DNA of 64,000 bases from Bradyrhizobium xenonodulans (GCF_027594865.1 NZ_CP089391.1:1580501-1644500); one strand, 5' to 3'. Counted from the first letter of the stretch, positions 20,426 through 30,490 are shown. Notes: generated by a model from the sequence alone, not told the origin. Numbers and translations are program-made.

Positions 20426-20886
20426 TGAACGATGGTTTGGAGGGCGGGCATCAGACGGGCGCGATGCAGGTCGTGATGATCGGGCTCGGCGAGGAGAAGT
20501 TCGCGCTCGACGCGGGCCTCGTGCGCGAGATCATCGATCCCGTTCCGGTGACCAGGGTGGCGGGCGCGCGGGCCTTCGTTCCGAGCGTCATCAACGTGCG
20601 CGGCAACGTCATTCCGCTTGCCGACTTGCGCATCCGCTTCGGCATGCCGCAGCCCGACGACTCCGCCGACACGCGCATCGTCGTCATCGAGCTCCAGCTC
20701 GACGGCGAGCCGGTGCTGGTCGGCGTCACCGCCGACAAGGTCTATGAGGTCACGGAGATCTCGCAGACCGACGTGCGGCAGACGCCGCGGGTCGGCATGC
20801 ACTGGAAGCCGGAGTTCATCCGTTTCATCGCCAAATGGCGTGAAGAGTTCGTCATCGTTCCGAACATGGAACGCATCCTGAATTGA
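20425..20886 (+). CDS. cheW: CheW adaptor, first copy
   Basis: The product has 153 residues. It has the CheW SH3-like fold with FALDAGLVREIIDPVPVTRV, INVRGNVIPLADLR and RIVVIELQ. The ATG overlaps the cheA stop (TGATG). CheW docks CheA to MCPs at the membrane. A second, diverged cheW lies between the two mcp genes. Confidence 0.95.
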   Translation: MNDGLEGGHQTGAMQVVMIGLGEEKFALDAGLVREIIDPVPVTRVAGARAFVPSVINVRGNVIPLADLRIRFGMPQPDDSADTRIVVIELQLDGEPVLVGVTADKVYEVTEISQTDVRQTPRVGMHWKPEFIRFIAKWREEFVIVPNMERILN

Positions 20887-20923
20887 AGCGAGGTCTCGGG
20901 GCGAGATCGGGTAGGGGCTGAAG

Positions 20924-22621
20924 ATGAGATTTACGGTCAAGGCAAAGCTTGCCAGCGCATTCGGCCTGGTCATTGTCCTGTCGATGGTCGCCGGCGGCGT
21001 GGCATACGTGAAGCTCGGCGACATGATGGCCACGGCTGACAGCATGGTCCTGCGCGCCAAGCGCATGGAAAAGGCGACCGAGGTCGAGAAAGACATCCTC
21101 CTCCAGCTTCGTGCGGAAAAGAACGCCATCATAGGCAACGAGAGCGAGGTTGAGCAGGCCGCTGCCGACGCCACCAAGCGTCGCGAGGCGGCGCTCAAGA
21201 CCCGGGACGAAGTCTACGCATTGGCGAGCGAAGCCGGCAAGAAACTGCTCGACGGTTTCGCCGTGACCTACGCCAAGATGAATATCTATCAGGAAGAGAC
21301 GATCCGGCTCGCCAAGACCGACAAGGCCAAGGCGACAGAACGTTCGACCAATGAAGGCCGCAAGGTCGTCAACGAAGCCCTTGAGTCGATGGGGGCCTAT
21401 GTCGAGAACACCAAGAGACAGATGGCCGAGCAGGCGGTCCAGTCGAAGGAAGCAGGACACCAGGCGCAATTCCTGCTGATGACGCTCCTCGGTGTTTCGC
21501 TGCTGGTTGCGATCGTTGCAGCGTTGTGGATTTCGATCTCGATCAGCCGTTCGCTGGGCCGCGCAGTCAGCCTTGCCGGCGCGGTGGCTGACGGCGATCT
21601 CAACCAGACTATTCCCTCGGCCAGCAACGACGAGATCGGGGATCTCATCAAGTCGCTGAACGTGATGGTTGAAAAGCTCCGCCAGATCGTCGCCGAGGCG
21701 CTCACAGCCGCGCAGAACGTCTCCGCCGGCAGCCAGGAGCTCTCCGCCAGCGCCGAGCAGCTCTCGCAGGGTGCGACCGAGCAGGCCTCATCCGCCGAGG
21801 AAGCCTCGTCCTCGATGGAGGAGATGGCCTCGAACGTGAAGCAGAATGCCGACAATGCCAACCAGACCGAGAAGATCGCCGCGCGATCGGCCCAGGATGC
21901 CGAAGCCAGCGGGGTCGCTGTCGGCCGTGCCGTCCAGGCGATGCAGACCATCGCCGAGAAGATCACGATCGTGCAGGAGATCGCGCGCCAGACCGACTTG
22001 CTCGCCCTCAACGCCGCGGTCGAGGCCGCGCGTGCCGGGGAGCACGGCAAGGGTTTTGCAGTGGTCGCCTCCGAAGTACGCAAGCTCGCCGAACGCAGCC
22101 AGGCGGCGGCGGCCGACATCGGCACCCTGTCGACGGAAACGGTGAAGGTCGCGCAGGAAGCCGGCGACATGCTGTCCAAGCTCGTCCCCGACATCAAGAA
22201 GACCGCCGAGCTGGTTCAGGAGATCACCGCGGCCTGCCGCGAGCAGGACGTCGGCTCGGCCCAGATCAACCAGGCGATCCAGCAGCTCGACAAGGTCGGC
22301 CAGCAGAACGCCAGCGCCTCCGAGCAGGTGTCCTCGACCTCCGAAGAGCTCGCCTCGCAGGCCGAGCAGCTCCAGTCGACCATCTCGTTCTTCCGCATCG
22401 AGCCGGCTGGTCGCGACGAGCGCGTTGCGCCCGCGCCGATCGACCGTGCCGTCACCCAGCTCCGGGCCAAGGCGGCGCACATGGCGGCCGCGGATCGCGG
22501 TGCGAAAAAGCCTGTGCCTGTTCGTAAGCCAGCGCGCGCGATGAAGGTCGCAAACGGCGGCGGCTTCGCCTTCGACATGCATGACGGCGAAGACGACCGA
22601 GACGCCGAGTTCCAACGCTGA
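20924..22621 (+). CDS. methyl-accepting chemotaxis protein, single HAMP
   Basis: The product has 565 residues. A membrane helix at residues 8-28 and another near 182-206 flank a helical four-helix-bundle-type periplasmic sensor of about 150 residues. One HAMP domain follows ([17 protein letters not shown] to [11 protein letters not shown]), then the MCP signalling domain with the invariant hairpin tip ([20 protein letters not shown]). The C-terminus ends [25 protein letters not shown] and lacks an NWETF-type CheR/CheB tether. The signalling domain is almost identical to that of the MCP encoded at 23203. Confidence 0.95.
   Translation: MRFTVKAKLASAFGLVIVLSMVAGGVAYVKLGDMMATADSMVLRAKRMEKATEVEKDILLQLRAEKNAIIGNESEVEQAAADATKRREAALKTRDEVYALASEAGKKLLDGFAVTYAKMNIYQEETIRLAKTDKAKATERSTNEGRKVVNEALESMGAYVENTKRQMAEQAVQSKEAGHQAQFLLMTLLGVSLLVAIVAALWISISISRSLGRAVSLAGAVADGDLNQTIPSASNDEIGDLIKSLNVMVEKLRQIVAEALTAAQNVSAGSQELSASAEQLSQGATEQASSAEEASSSMEEMASNVKQNADNANQTEKIAARSAQDAEASGVAVGRAVQAMQTIAEKITIVQEIARQTDLLALNAAVEAARAGEHGKGFAVVASEVRKLAERSQAAAADIGTLSTETVKVAQEAGDMLSKLVPDIKKTAELVQEITAACREQDVGSAQINQAIQQLDKVGQQNASASEQVSSTSEELASQAEQLQSTISFFRIEPAGRDERVAPAPIDRAVTQLRAKAAHMAAADRGAKKPVPVRKPARAMKVANGGGFAFDMHDGEDDRDAEFQR
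21665..22402 (+). repeat. MCP signalling-domain repeat, copy 1
   Basis: This 738-base segment is the direct-repeat partner of 24061-24798. By eye the 246 encoded residues differ at only about a dozen positions, while the sensory halves of the two genes differ much more. This suggests recent duplication or gene conversion. Confidence 0.8.
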
Positions 22622-22657
22622 CCGCAATCTGAAAATCACCTGACCCTGGACTGCATC

Positions 22658-23146
22658 ATGGCCGCAACCTCGCAATATCTGACGCTCGGGCTCGCCGGCG
22701 AGACGTTCGGCATCAGCATCCGTAACGTCCGCGAAATTCTCGACATGCGGCCGATCTCGCGACTGCCGCATGCGCCGAACTTCCTGCTCGGCATGATCGA
22801 CGTGCGCGGCAGCGGTTATCCGATCGTCGACCTCCGGATCAAGCTCGGCCTGCCCAGCGTCCCGACGACCGAGGCCACGCGCATCATCATCCTCGACGTC
22901 CCGATGAAGGATCGTCTGGTCGGCGTCGGTTTCGTCGCCGATTGCGTGTTCGAGGTCACCGATATCGACGAGCAGGCGATCGAGCCCATCCCCGAGGTCG
23001 GCGGGACATGGCAATCCGACTATGCCGCGGGCATCGGCCGCAAGGGCGAGAAGTTTGTCGTCATTTTCGACCTCGCCAAGCTGATGGCCAACGACAAGAT
23101 TCCCGAGGGACGCGATGTCGGCGCCGATGCGCCCCGCGCCGCCTGA
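22658..23146 (+). CDS. cheW: CheW adaptor, second copy
   Basis: The product has 162 residues with the CheW pattern (LTLGLAGETFGISIRNVREI, GMIDVRGSGYPIVDLRIKLG, RIIILDV). It is clearly diverged from the first CheW of the operon. It lies 36 bases after one mcp and 56 bases before the other, so each MCP may have its preferred adaptor (inference). Confidence 0.95.
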   Translation: MAATSQYLTLGLAGETFGISIRNVREILDMRPISRLPHAPNFLLGMIDVRGSGYPIVDLRIKLGLPSVPTTEATRIIILDVPMKDRLVGVGFVADCVFEVTDIDEQAIEPIPEVGGTWQSDYAAGIGRKGEKFVVIFDLAKLMANDKIPEGRDVGADAPRAA

Positions 23147-23202
23147 GTTTCTGTGAAGCGTGATCGAGCGTAAGCAACCCCATTCGAACCAACGAGACTG
23201 AC

Positions 23203-25002
23203 ATGAGATTCACCGTCAAAGCAAAGCTCGCGAGCGCCTTTGGAGCCGTCATCCTTCTGTTCATGGTAGCGGGCGCCGTAAGCTACATGAAATTGTCCGA
23301 CATGGCCGCGACCGCAGACTCCATGGTGCTTCGCGCCAAGCGGATGGAGAAGGCATCCGAAGTCGAAAAAATCATCTGGCAGCAGCTCCGGGCGGAAAAA
23401 AACGCAATCCTGGGAACGCCGGCTGAAGCCGACGAATTCGCCGCGAACGCAGCCAAGCTCCGCGAGGAGGCGACGAAGATCAAGGATGAGGTCTACGCGC
23501 TCGCCAGCGAAGGCGGCAAGAAGCTGCTCGACAACTTCGCGGGTGCCTATGCCAGGATGAACGCCTATCAGGAAGAGACGATCAGGCTGGCGAAGACCGA
23601 CAAGATCAAGGCAACGGAGCGCACGATGGGGGACGGGCGCAAGGTAGTCGCCGACGCGACAGAGGCGATGGGAGCCTATGTCGCGAATACGAAGAGGCAG
23701 ATGGCCGAGCAGGCCGCGCAGTCCAATGAAGACAGCCGTCGTGCCCAGTTGATCCTCATCGTCCTGGTCGTCGTCTCGCTGATCGTTGCCGCGATTGGTG
23801 CAGTCTGGATCTCGATCAATATCAGCCGGTCCCTCGCCAAGGCTGTCGATCTGGCGGATGCTGTCGCAATCGGTGATCTCAGCCACAAGATCGATACCTT
23901 CAGCAACGACGAGATCGGCGATCTGGTCAAATCCCTGAACGCGATGACCGCCAATCTCAATGCGACCGCGGCCGTGGCCAACGAGATCGCACATGGCAAT
24001 CTGATGGTGGAAGCCAAGCCGCTGTCGGACAAGGATACGCTCGGCCTCGCGCTGGAACGCATGGTGGAGAAGCTCCGGCAGATCGTGTCGGAGGCGCTGA
24101 CCGCGGCGCAGAACGTCTCGGCCGGCAGCCAGGAGCTCTCCGCGAGCGCCGAGCAGCTGTCGCAGGGCGCGACCGAGCAGGCCTCGTCCGCCGAGGAGGC
24201 CTCTTCTTCGATGGAGGAGATGGCCTCGAACGTGAAGCAGAACGCCGACAACGCCAACCAGACCGAGAAGATCGCCGCGCAGTCGGCCAAGGACGCCGAG
24301 GCCAGCGGCGCTGCTGTGGGGCGCGCCGTCAACGCGATGCAGACCATCGCCGAGAAGATCACGATCGTGCAGGAGATCGCGCGCCAGACCGACCTGCTCG
24401 CGCTCAACGCCGCGGTCGAGGCCGCGCGCGCCGGCGAGCACGGCAAGGGCTTTGCAGTGGTCGCTTCCGAAGTGCGCAAGCTCGCCGAACGCAGCCAGGC
24501 TGCCGCGGCCGAGATCGGCACGCTCTCTGCCGACACCGTCAAGGTGGCGCAGGAAGCCGGCTCCATGCTTTCCAAGCTCGTCCCCGATATCAAGAGGACG
24601 GCAGAATTGGTCGAAGAGATCACCGCCGCCTGCCGCGAGCAGGACGTCGGATCGGCCCAGATCAACCAGGCGATCCAGCAGCTCGACAAGGTCGGCCAGC
24701 AGAACGCCAGCGCGTCCGAACAGGTGTCCTCGACCTCCGAGGAACTGGCTTCGCAGGCAGAGCAGCTCCAGTCCACCATCGCCTATTTCCGCATCGAGCA
24801 GGGACGGAGCGAGGCGGCTGCCCCGATCGATCGCGCGGTCAATCAGCTCCGTGCCAAGGCGGCGACCATGGCCGCCGTCGAGCGTCCGGCGAAGAAGCCG
24901 CAGGCCAAGCCGGCGCGCGTCATGAAGGTGGCCGGCGGCGGCGGCTTCGCTTTCGACATGAACGATGGCGGGGACGATCGCGACGCCGATTTCCAGCGCT
25001 GA
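23203..25002 (+). CDS. methyl-accepting chemotaxis protein, tandem HAMP
   Basis: The product has 599 residues. Layout is as in the upstream MCP: membrane helix, helical periplasmic sensor, second membrane helix near residues 182-206. Here a second, divergent HAMP-like unit ([20 protein letters not shown]) follows the first, accounting for the 34 extra residues. The signalling domain with [20 protein letters not shown] is nearly the same as its paralogue, and the C-terminal tail ([18 protein letters not shown]) is shared too. It senses an unknown ligand and controls CheA through CheW. Confidence 0.95.
   Translation: MRFTVKAKLASAFGAVILLFMVAGAVSYMKLSDMAATADSMVLRAKRMEKASEVEKIIWQQLRAEKNAILGTPAEADEFAANAAKLREEATKIKDEVYALASEGGKKLLDNFAGAYARMNAYQEETIRLAKTDKIKATERTMGDGRKVVADATEAMGAYVANTKRQMAEQAAQSNEDSRRAQLILIVLVVVSLIVAAIGAVWISINISRSLAKAVDLADAVAIGDLSHKIDTFSNDEIGDLVKSLNAMTANLNATAAVANEIAHGNLMVEAKPLSDKDTLGLALERMVEKLRQIVSEALTAAQNVSAGSQELSASAEQLSQGATEQASSAEEASSSMEEMASNVKQNADNANQTEKIAAQSAKDAEASGAAVGRAVNAMQTIAEKITIVQEIARQTDLLALNAAVEAARAGEHGKGFAVVASEVRKLAERSQAAAAEIGTLSADTVKVAQEAGSMLSKLVPDIKRTAELVEEITAACREQDVGSAQINQAIQQLDKVGQQNASASEQVSSTSEELASQAEQLQSTIAYFRIEQGRSEAAAPIDRAVNQLRAKAATMAAVERPAKKPQAKPARVMKVAGGGGFAFDMNDGGDDRDADFQR
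24061..24798 (+). repeat. MCP signalling-domain repeat, copy 2
   Basis: Direct repeat of 21665-22402 within the second mcp gene, same length and frame. The 5' boundary falls exactly where the second HAMP ends. Confidence 0.8.
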
Positions 25003-25138
25003 GCTTCTTTGAGGGATCGGCCCCCCTTTGGGGACCGATCTGTCTTCAGCAATTGCGTAAACGCGTAGGACTCAAGATGGCCCGTTCGGCCCGACATTCA
25101 GTGCAGGCGGCGGCCATCCCGGACGGGGGCGCGCAGCG

Positions 25139-25993
25139 ATGATGCCCGCCGTGCAGGATACGGCCGTCCATCTGTCGGACCGTCACTTCCGGACCATCGC
25201 CGAATTGATCGAGGGCCAGGTCGGCATCAAGCTGCCGCAGGGCAAGCGGCTGATGCTGGAGGGGCGGCTGCACAAGCGTGTACGCGCGCTGAACTTCTCC
25301 GACCTCAACGAATATGTCGACAACCTGTTCGAGGTCGACCATTTCGACACCGAGCTCACCCATCTGATCGATGTGGTGACGACCAACAAGACCGACTTCT
25401 TCCGCGAGCCCCAGCACTTCACCTTCATGCGCGAGGTCGCGATTCCGGCCCTGCTCAAGCTGCACGGACGCCAGAGCGCGAATCTGAAGATCTGGAGCTC
25501 GGCGAGCTCCACCGGCATGGAAGCCTACACCACCGCGATGGTGCTCGACGACATGACGCGGAACGGCTCGCGGTTTCAGTACCGCATTCTCGGGACCGAC
25601 ATCTCGACCGCGGTTCTCCGCCTCGCCAAGACCGCGATCTACACCCGCGACGTGCTTGCGCCGGTGCCAGAGTACTTCGTGAAACGATATTTCCTGTCGT
25701 CGCGGGACAAGTCGCGCGGCGAGGTCCGGGTGGTGCCGGAGTTGCGGCGTATGACGCATTTCATGCGGATGAACCTCATGGATGCGTCCTATCCGGTGGA
25801 TCGGGACGTCGACATCATCTTCTGCCGCAACGTGTTGATCTATTTCGACAAGCCGACCCAGCGCAAGGTCGTCCAGCAGCTTTGCAGCCATTTGCGGCCG
25901 GGAGGGTATCTGCTGGTCGGACATTCGGAATCCATGATTCACAGTTCCGTCCCGGATTTGAAGCAAGTTCAGCCAACCATTTTCCAGGTCTGA
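25139..25993 (+). CDS. cheR: CheR methyltransferase with unusual SAM motif
   Basis: The product has 284 residues; two ATG codons in a row at 25139 leave the start ambiguous by one residue. The N-terminal helical domain and TTNKTDFFRE are as in CheR, and the C-terminal part has FCRNVLIYFDKPTQ and GGYLLVGHSES. The SAM-binding motif usually read as GCSTGEEPYS is here IWSSASSTGMEAYTTAM, with Cys, one Glu and Pro replaced. It should methylate glutamates of the two MCPs, but this deviation makes altered activity possible. Confidence 0.92.
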   Translation: MMPAVQDTAVHLSDRHFRTIAELIEGQVGIKLPQGKRLMLEGRLHKRVRALNFSDLNEYVDNLFEVDHFDTELTHLIDVVTTNKTDFFREPQHFTFMREVAIPALLKLHGRQSANLKIWSSASSTGMEAYTTAMVLDDMTRNGSRFQYRILGTDISTAVLRLAKTAIYTRDVLAPVPEYFVKRYFLSSRDKSRGEVRVVPELRRMTHFMRMNLMDASYPVDRDVDIIFCRNVLIYFDKPTQRKVVQQLCSHLRPGGYLLVGHSESMIHSSVPDLKQVQPTIFQV

Positions 25994-26008
25994 TTGGAGC
26001 CACACCAG

Positions 26009-27100
26009 ATGCCGAGGGAGAAAGTTCGCGTACTGATCGTGGACGATTCGGCGTCGGTGCGCCAAATCCTTCAGACGATTCTTTCCGAAGATCCCGACAT
26101 CGAGGTGATGGCGACTGCCTCCGATCCCTTCGTCGCCGCCCGCCGCCTCGAGAAGGAGCTGCCCGACGTCATCATTCTCGATCTCGAGATGCCGCGGATG
26201 GACGGCATGACGTTCCTGCGCAAGATCATGGCGCAGCGTCCGATCCCGGTGATCATCTGCTCCTCGCTCACCGAGGAAGGCTCGAACGTGATGTTCGAGG
26301 CGTTCGAGGCGGGCGCCGTGGACATCGTGCCGAAGCCGAGGATCGACACGCGGCAGGCGCTGCTCGAATGCTCGACCCGGCTGCGCGAAGCCGTGAAGTC
26401 GGCCGCGCGCGCGCGGGTGCGCCCGCGCGCCGAACGCCGCGCCATCGAGAAGAAGCTGACCGCCGATGCGATCATCCCGCCGCCGGTGCAGGGCAGGGTC
26501 CGGCCGACGACGGAACGCATCGTGTGCATCGGCGCATCGACCGGCGGGACCGAGGCGCTCAACGACGTCCTCGAGATGCTGCCGCCGCATTGTCCGCCCA
26601 TCGTCATCGTCCAGCACATGCCGGCGGGCTTTACCGCGGCCTTTGCCAGGCGTCTCGACAGTATCTGCCAGATCCGGGTCAAGGAGGCCGAGGACGGCGA
26701 GCCGGTGCTGCCGGGCTGCGCCTACATCGCGCCGGGCGCCCGTCACATGCTGCTGCAACGCATCGGCCTGCGCTACCAGATCGCCATCAAGGACGGCCCG
26801 CCGGTGTCGCGGCATCGTCCCTCCGTCGACGTGCTGTTCCGTTCGGCAGCCCAGCATGCCGGCGCCAATGCGCTCGGCGTGATCATGACCGGTATGGGTG
26901 ACGACGGCGCGCGCGGCATGCTGGAGATGCGCAAGCTCGGCGCCTCGACCCGCGCGCAGGACGAGGAAAGCTGCGTCGTGTTCGGGATGCCGAAGGAAGC
27001 CATCGCCCATGGCGGTGTCGAGAAAGTCGTCTCGCTGCACCATATCCCGCGCGAGATCATGCTCTGGTACCAGGCCGGGCATGTTGCGGTGGCAGGTTGA
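26009..27100 (+). CDS. cheB: CheB methylesterase/deamidase response regulator
   Basis: The product has 363 residues from the ATG at 26009 (GGAG upstream). A receiver domain (VDDSASVRQ, phospho-acceptor Asp in [11 protein letters not shown]) is joined to the methylesterase domain with catalytic Ser in [11 protein letters not shown], His in [15 protein letters not shown] and Asp in [10 protein letters not shown]. It removes MCP methyl groups when phosphorylated by CheA. It starts 15 bases after cheR and ends five bases before the next gene. Confidence 0.96.
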   Translation: MPREKVRVLIVDDSASVRQILQTILSEDPDIEVMATASDPFVAARRLEKELPDVIILDLEMPRMDGMTFLRKIMAQRPIPVIICSSLTEEGSNVMFEAFEAGAVDIVPKPRIDTRQALLECSTRLREAVKSAARARVRPRAERRAIEKKLTADAIIPPPVQGRVRPTTERIVCIGASTGGTEALNDVLEMLPPHCPPIVIVQHMPAGFTAAFARRLDSICQIRVKEAEDGEPVLPGCAYIAPGARHMLLQRIGLRYQIAIKDGPPVSRHRPSVDVLFRSAAQHAGANALGVIMTGMGDDGARGMLEMRKLGASTRAQDEESCVVFGMPKEAIAHGGVEKVVSLHHIPREIMLWYQAGHVAVAG

Positions 27101-27105
27101 TTGCG

Positions 27106-28833
27106 ATGTTCGTCATTCCCGCCAACACGCTGACTGAGGCGACTGCCGCGATCGAGGATGTCTCGTCGCGGATCGAGGACGTCTTCGCGCAGGTCGGTCA
27201 CGAACTCGGTCGCGGCCATCTCATCTTCAAGGAGTTGAACCAGGGCCTCGCGACGTTGTCGGAGGAGCTCTCCGGCGCCGAGATCGAGGGCGCCGCTACC
27301 GCGCTCCAGGAGATCTCCGCGCGGCTCAGCGAGCTGGCAGAGGCGCTGCCGGCCGAGAGCGCGCTGCTTGCGACCATCGGCACTAGCACGGCGGAAGCGT
27401 CCTCGCTGCTGAAGCCGCTGTTCAAGCATATCGGGATGATCACCATCATCGCGCGTAGCGCGCGGATCGAGGCGGCTTCGCTCGACGGCGACCGCGAGGG
27501 CTTCCTCGCCTTCACGCAGGAGGCCTACGATCTCGGCAAGGCCGTGCAAGGTTCGATCGAGGGCTGCGCACGAGACCAGCAGCGCCTGTCGGAAGCTGTC
27601 GTCACGGCTGCCGGCCGGCAGAAGGAGTTCGAGAGCCGTTACCGCAATCAGCTGGTGGCGGAGAGCGCTGAACTCGGCCAAGCCTATGGTGGATTGCGCG
27701 ACCAGCGCCGCAGCAGCAGCCAGCTTGCCGTTCTTGCCAGCACCAGCACCAAGAAGATCGCCGAGGCGGTCGGCAGTGCGATCATCTCGCTGCAGGCCGG
27801 CGACAGCACGCGCCAGCGCCTCGAGCACGTTTCTCACGGGCTCGGCCTTGCGTCGGAAGCTTCGCCAAGTCTCGTTCCCGAACCTGATACCAGCGACGAC
27901 GGCGCGCGCGCGATCTGCCAGTTGCAGGCGGCCCTGCTCAGGGACGCCCAGCGCGAGTTCGGCGGCGATATCGGCCAGATCGTCCGCGCGCTGACCGCGA
28001 TCCTGCACGATGCTGGCAGCGTTGTCGGCCATGGCCGCACGCTGTTCGGCAGCGCGGATGGCGGCTCGTCGTCGTTCCTCGCACGCATCAAGCAGACGCT
28101 GGCGCATGCCTCGACCCTGATTGCCACCTGCGAGAGCGCCGGACGTTCCGTCGACGAGGCGCTCGGCATCGTCGAGGACACACTGGCAAAATTCCGCCAG
28201 GCAATCGCGGGGCTTGCCGAGGCGACCGTCGACATCACGCTGATCGGAATGAATGCCGGCCTCAAGGCAAGCCATCTCGGCAGCCGCGGCAGCGCCTTCG
28301 TCGTGATCGCCAACGAGCTCAAGGCGACGGCCGACCAGGTCTCAGTGGGCGCGGGGCGCCTGAGGCCCGTGCTGGACGGCATCGAGCGGTCGGCCAACGA
28401 GCTGAAGGAGCTCCGCGTGCAGGGCAATGCCACCCAGCTCGCCAACCTCGAACCGCAGATCCTCCAGGCGCTGCGCGAGATCGAGACCGGCAACGAACGG
28501 CTCGGCAAGCTGATGAGCCGGCTCGTCGATGAAGGCGCGGAATTCGAAGGCCTGATGAATTCGGCCCAAGGCCTGATGAGCTCGCTGGGCGAGGGCTCCG
28601 CGGCCCTGCCTGCGGTTGCCGCGCGCCTCGAGACCGCGAGCGCGGGCGCGCAGCGGCCGCAGCCAGAGGCGCAGGATCAGGCGATGCTCGACGATCTCTT
28701 CGCGCGCTACACCATGGAGCGCGAGCGCGACGTCCATCGCGAATTCTTGCAATCGCTGGGCCTTGCGTCGATCGCCGCCGCGCGCCGCGTCGAAGCGGTC
28801 GAGGCCGCGGACGACGGCATAGAATTGTTTTGA
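27106..28833 (+). CDS. soluble MCP-like coiled-coil protein of the che operon
   Basis: The product has 575 residues, is almost wholly helical and has no membrane segment, HAMP or sensor domain. Two regions resemble the MCP hairpin tip: residues ~105-147 (IARSARIEAASLDGDREGF) and ~375-415 (GMNAGLKASHLGSRGSAF followed by VVIANELKATADQV). Both keep the N/R-A-x-x-E/K-A-S pattern, but the invariant LNAAIEAARAGE core is degraded. The last 40 residues contain QAMLDDLFARYTMERERDVH. It is the last gene of the che operon (five bases after cheB). It may be a soluble receptor-array component or a decoy; function is unknown. Confidence 0.75.
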   Translation: MFVIPANTLTEATAAIEDVSSRIEDVFAQVGHELGRGHLIFKELNQGLATLSEELSGAEIEGAATALQEISARLSELAEALPAESALLATIGTSTAEASSLLKPLFKHIGMITIIARSARIEAASLDGDREGFLAFTQEAYDLGKAVQGSIEGCARDQQRLSEAVVTAAGRQKEFESRYRNQLVAESAELGQAYGGLRDQRRSSSQLAVLASTSTKKIAEAVGSAIISLQAGDSTRQRLEHVSHGLGLASEASPSLVPEPDTSDDGARAICQLQAALLRDAQREFGGDIGQIVRALTAILHDAGSVVGHGRTLFGSADGGSSSFLARIKQTLAHASTLIATCESAGRSVDEALGIVEDTLAKFRQAIAGLAEATVDITLIGMNAGLKASHLGSRGSAFVVIANELKATADQVSVGAGRLRPVLDGIERSANELKELRVQGNATQLANLEPQILQALREIETGNERLGKLMSRLVDEGAEFEGLMNSAQGLMSSLGEGSAALPAVAARLETASAGAQRPQPEAQDQAMLDDLFARYTMERERDVHREFLQSLGLASIAAARRVEAVEAADDGIELF

Positions 28834-28838
28834 CGTTC

Positions 28839-28863
28839 GCCGCCGGCTGGATGCGTCGGCGGC
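28839..28863 (+). terminator. hairpin after the che operon
   Basis: Seven-base GC-only arms (GCCGCCG and CGGCGGC) around an 11-base loop start six bases after the stop of the last che gene. A T-run follows only about 15 bases later, so it is a weak intrinsic terminator candidate. Confidence 0.5.
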
Positions 28864-28981
28864 AATTCGATGGATTGGATTTTCGCGGCATTAACCCTGC
28901 CCAAAGGGCTGGCCGTTCTGTCATTGCCGCGCCCGAGAGTTGGTCGCAAATACAGATCAATTCTCACGTCGGGACATTTCC

Positions 28982-29428
28982 ATGCTGAGAGACGGCAAAT
29001 ACGCTGCCTGGTTCAGGACCCCCCGCGGTCAGGGCACCGGCCTCGTGGATCTGGCCCAGGGCCGGATCTCGGGCCGCGACAGCTTCTTCACCTATGGCGG
29101 TTCGTACCGCGTCGATGAGAAGTATTTCTCGGCCGTCCTGACCGTGAACCGGCATGCCGATGGCCCGCAGAGCGTGTTCGGGCCTGATGAGGTCGAGGTC
29201 GATCTCGCGGGTGTGTGCAATGGCCTGATGGCGACCTGCTCGGGAAGGGCCAAGGAGGCGCCCGACGTGAAGTTCGAGGCAACGCTGATCTACAGCCAGG
29301 AAGATGCACCGGCAGCCGATGCCAAATGCGAGGTCGTGAAGCTCAATGCCGACAAGCTGCCCAAGGGGCTCGACAGCCGCTCCCGGTCGCGCCATCCGTT
29401 CGCACCCACCAAGACGCCGGTGTCTTAG
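28982..29428 (+). CDS. GrlR-like regulatory protein
   Basis: The product has 148 residues from the ATG at 28982 (MLRDGKYAAWFRTPRGQGTG). The opening GKYAAWF, GRDSFFTYGGSYRV and repeated short beta strands fit the lipocalin-like GrlR family, named for a negative regulator of the enteropathogen type III secretion system. The residues after about 105 are a charged extension. No GrlA partner or secretion genes lie in the window, so its role here is open. It follows the che operon hairpin by about 120 bases and probably has its own promoter. Confidence 0.75.
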   Translation: MLRDGKYAAWFRTPRGQGTGLVDLAQGRISGRDSFFTYGGSYRVDEKYFSAVLTVNRHADGPQSVFGPDEVEVDLAGVCNGLMATCSGRAKEAPDVKFEATLIYSQEDAPAADAKCEVVKLNADKLPKGLDSRSRSRHPFAPTKTPVS

Positions 29429-29537
29429 CTTTGCGTTGACGCTATTGCCGCGAAAACGCGGCGAGACCGCACCGCATCAATACTGCTTTTAGAGGTGAAA
29501 TCTAGGTTGAGGCCCACAACAAAAGGCGGACAGGGAC

Positions 29538-29822
29538 ATGCCTCAGATCTGGATGACATATGACGAACTCGCGACGCTCAGCGGCTGTAGTGCTGCCGAG
29601 GCCAGGATGCAGGCGATGCATCTGTCGCTCGATCGCCGCAAGAGCCGCGACGGGAGTACCCGCGTCAAGCTGAACCTTGCCTTGATGGTCCGGTTCTTCG
29701 AGATCGTCCGCGAAGCCGAATACGGCCTCGATGACGGGATCGCGGCGCTGCGCGATGCCCATCGCCAGATGTCCGGGGGTCTTTCGATCGCTCAGCCGGG
29801 CTTGCGGCGCGGCGTGGCGTAA
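29538..29822 (+). CDS. conserved small protein MPQIWMT, copy A
   Basis: The product has 94 residues with GGCGGACAGGG before the ATG. It begins MPQIWMTYDELATLSGCSAA, which looks like a short helix-turn-helix segment, followed by a basic SLDRRKSRDGSTRVKL stretch and an amphipathic C-terminal helix. No named family is recognised. It is the first gene of duplication copy A; its partner at 36530 is frameshifted. Confidence 0.7.
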   Translation: MPQIWMTYDELATLSGCSAAEARMQAMHLSLDRRKSRDGSTRVKLNLALMVRFFEIVREAEYGLDDGIAALRDAHRQMSGGLSIAQPGLRRGVA

Positions 29823-29952
29823 ACCGGCGGCGGCCGGCCCTCTTCGAATCGGGCGTTGCCCCGCCGGAATCCCGGCGGTGAGTTGCGTGGGCAGATGGCG
29901 AAGTAAGGACTTCGCCTCGCCCAGGCGTTGCGTGGTGGTGTTCGAAACAGTT

Positions 29953-30318
29953 TTAGGAGGGCGGTCTGGGCAAGAACGCCAAGATCGTCTGGGCAAGCAG
30001 GACGCCGACGGTGCCGCCGGCGGTCTTTTGCAGCACATCGATGAATTGGGGATCGCGGTCCGGTACCAGCGACTGCAACAATTCAAGGCCGACCGCGACG
30101 GCGATCACAAAGGTGCAAGCCAGCTTGACGCGCCCGGGCAGAAGGAACGACATCAGGAAGCCCAACAAGCCGTACGCGCTGAACCGCTCGATGACGACGA
30201 CCCAATAGGCTTCGGCATGGCCCATGAGGGCAGGCCTGCCCGACAGCCTGGAAAGCGTGGCGTAGACGATGAGCGCGAGGCAGATTGCCGCGGCTGCGAT
30301 GAAATGGTTACGACGCAT
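29953..30318 (-). CDS. VanZ-like membrane protein, copy A
   Basis: The product has 121 residues with four predicted membrane helices. VERFSAYGLLGFL-type and PDRDPQFIDVLQKTAGGTVG segments match the VanZ-like family, whose members include a low-level teicoplanin resistance protein but whose general function is unknown. By my count about 70% of residues match the copy B protein at 37359, and the ends of the two proteins are identical (ILAFLPRPPS). Confidence 0.85.
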   Translation of the reverse strand: MRRNHFIAAAAICLALIVYATLSRLSGRPALMGHAEAYWVVVIERFSAYGLLGFLMSFLLPGRVKLACTFVIAVAVGLELLQSLVPDRDPQFIDVLQKTAGGTVGVLLAQTILAFLPRPPS

Positions 30319-30490
30319 TGCAGCATGATAGCCGCTCGATCGACGCGACGCTTCCGAAAGCCGAGAACATCGTTAAAGTCCGCAGATCGCCGTGCGATTT
30401 ATGACCGGTGGTTCGCACGGGACATGTTTTGCGCCGCGTTTCTCGAAAATCCCTGGCGCGATGTTCGCCAGGACGACCTCAAAGACGACA

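Noticed and set aside
21788..27082. Long minus-strand frames opposite the mcp, cheR and cheB genes (up to 678 codons)
   Set aside because: Low-complexity Leu/Arg/Gly/His products exactly opposite well-conserved chemotaxis genes; they mirror codon bias, not coding.
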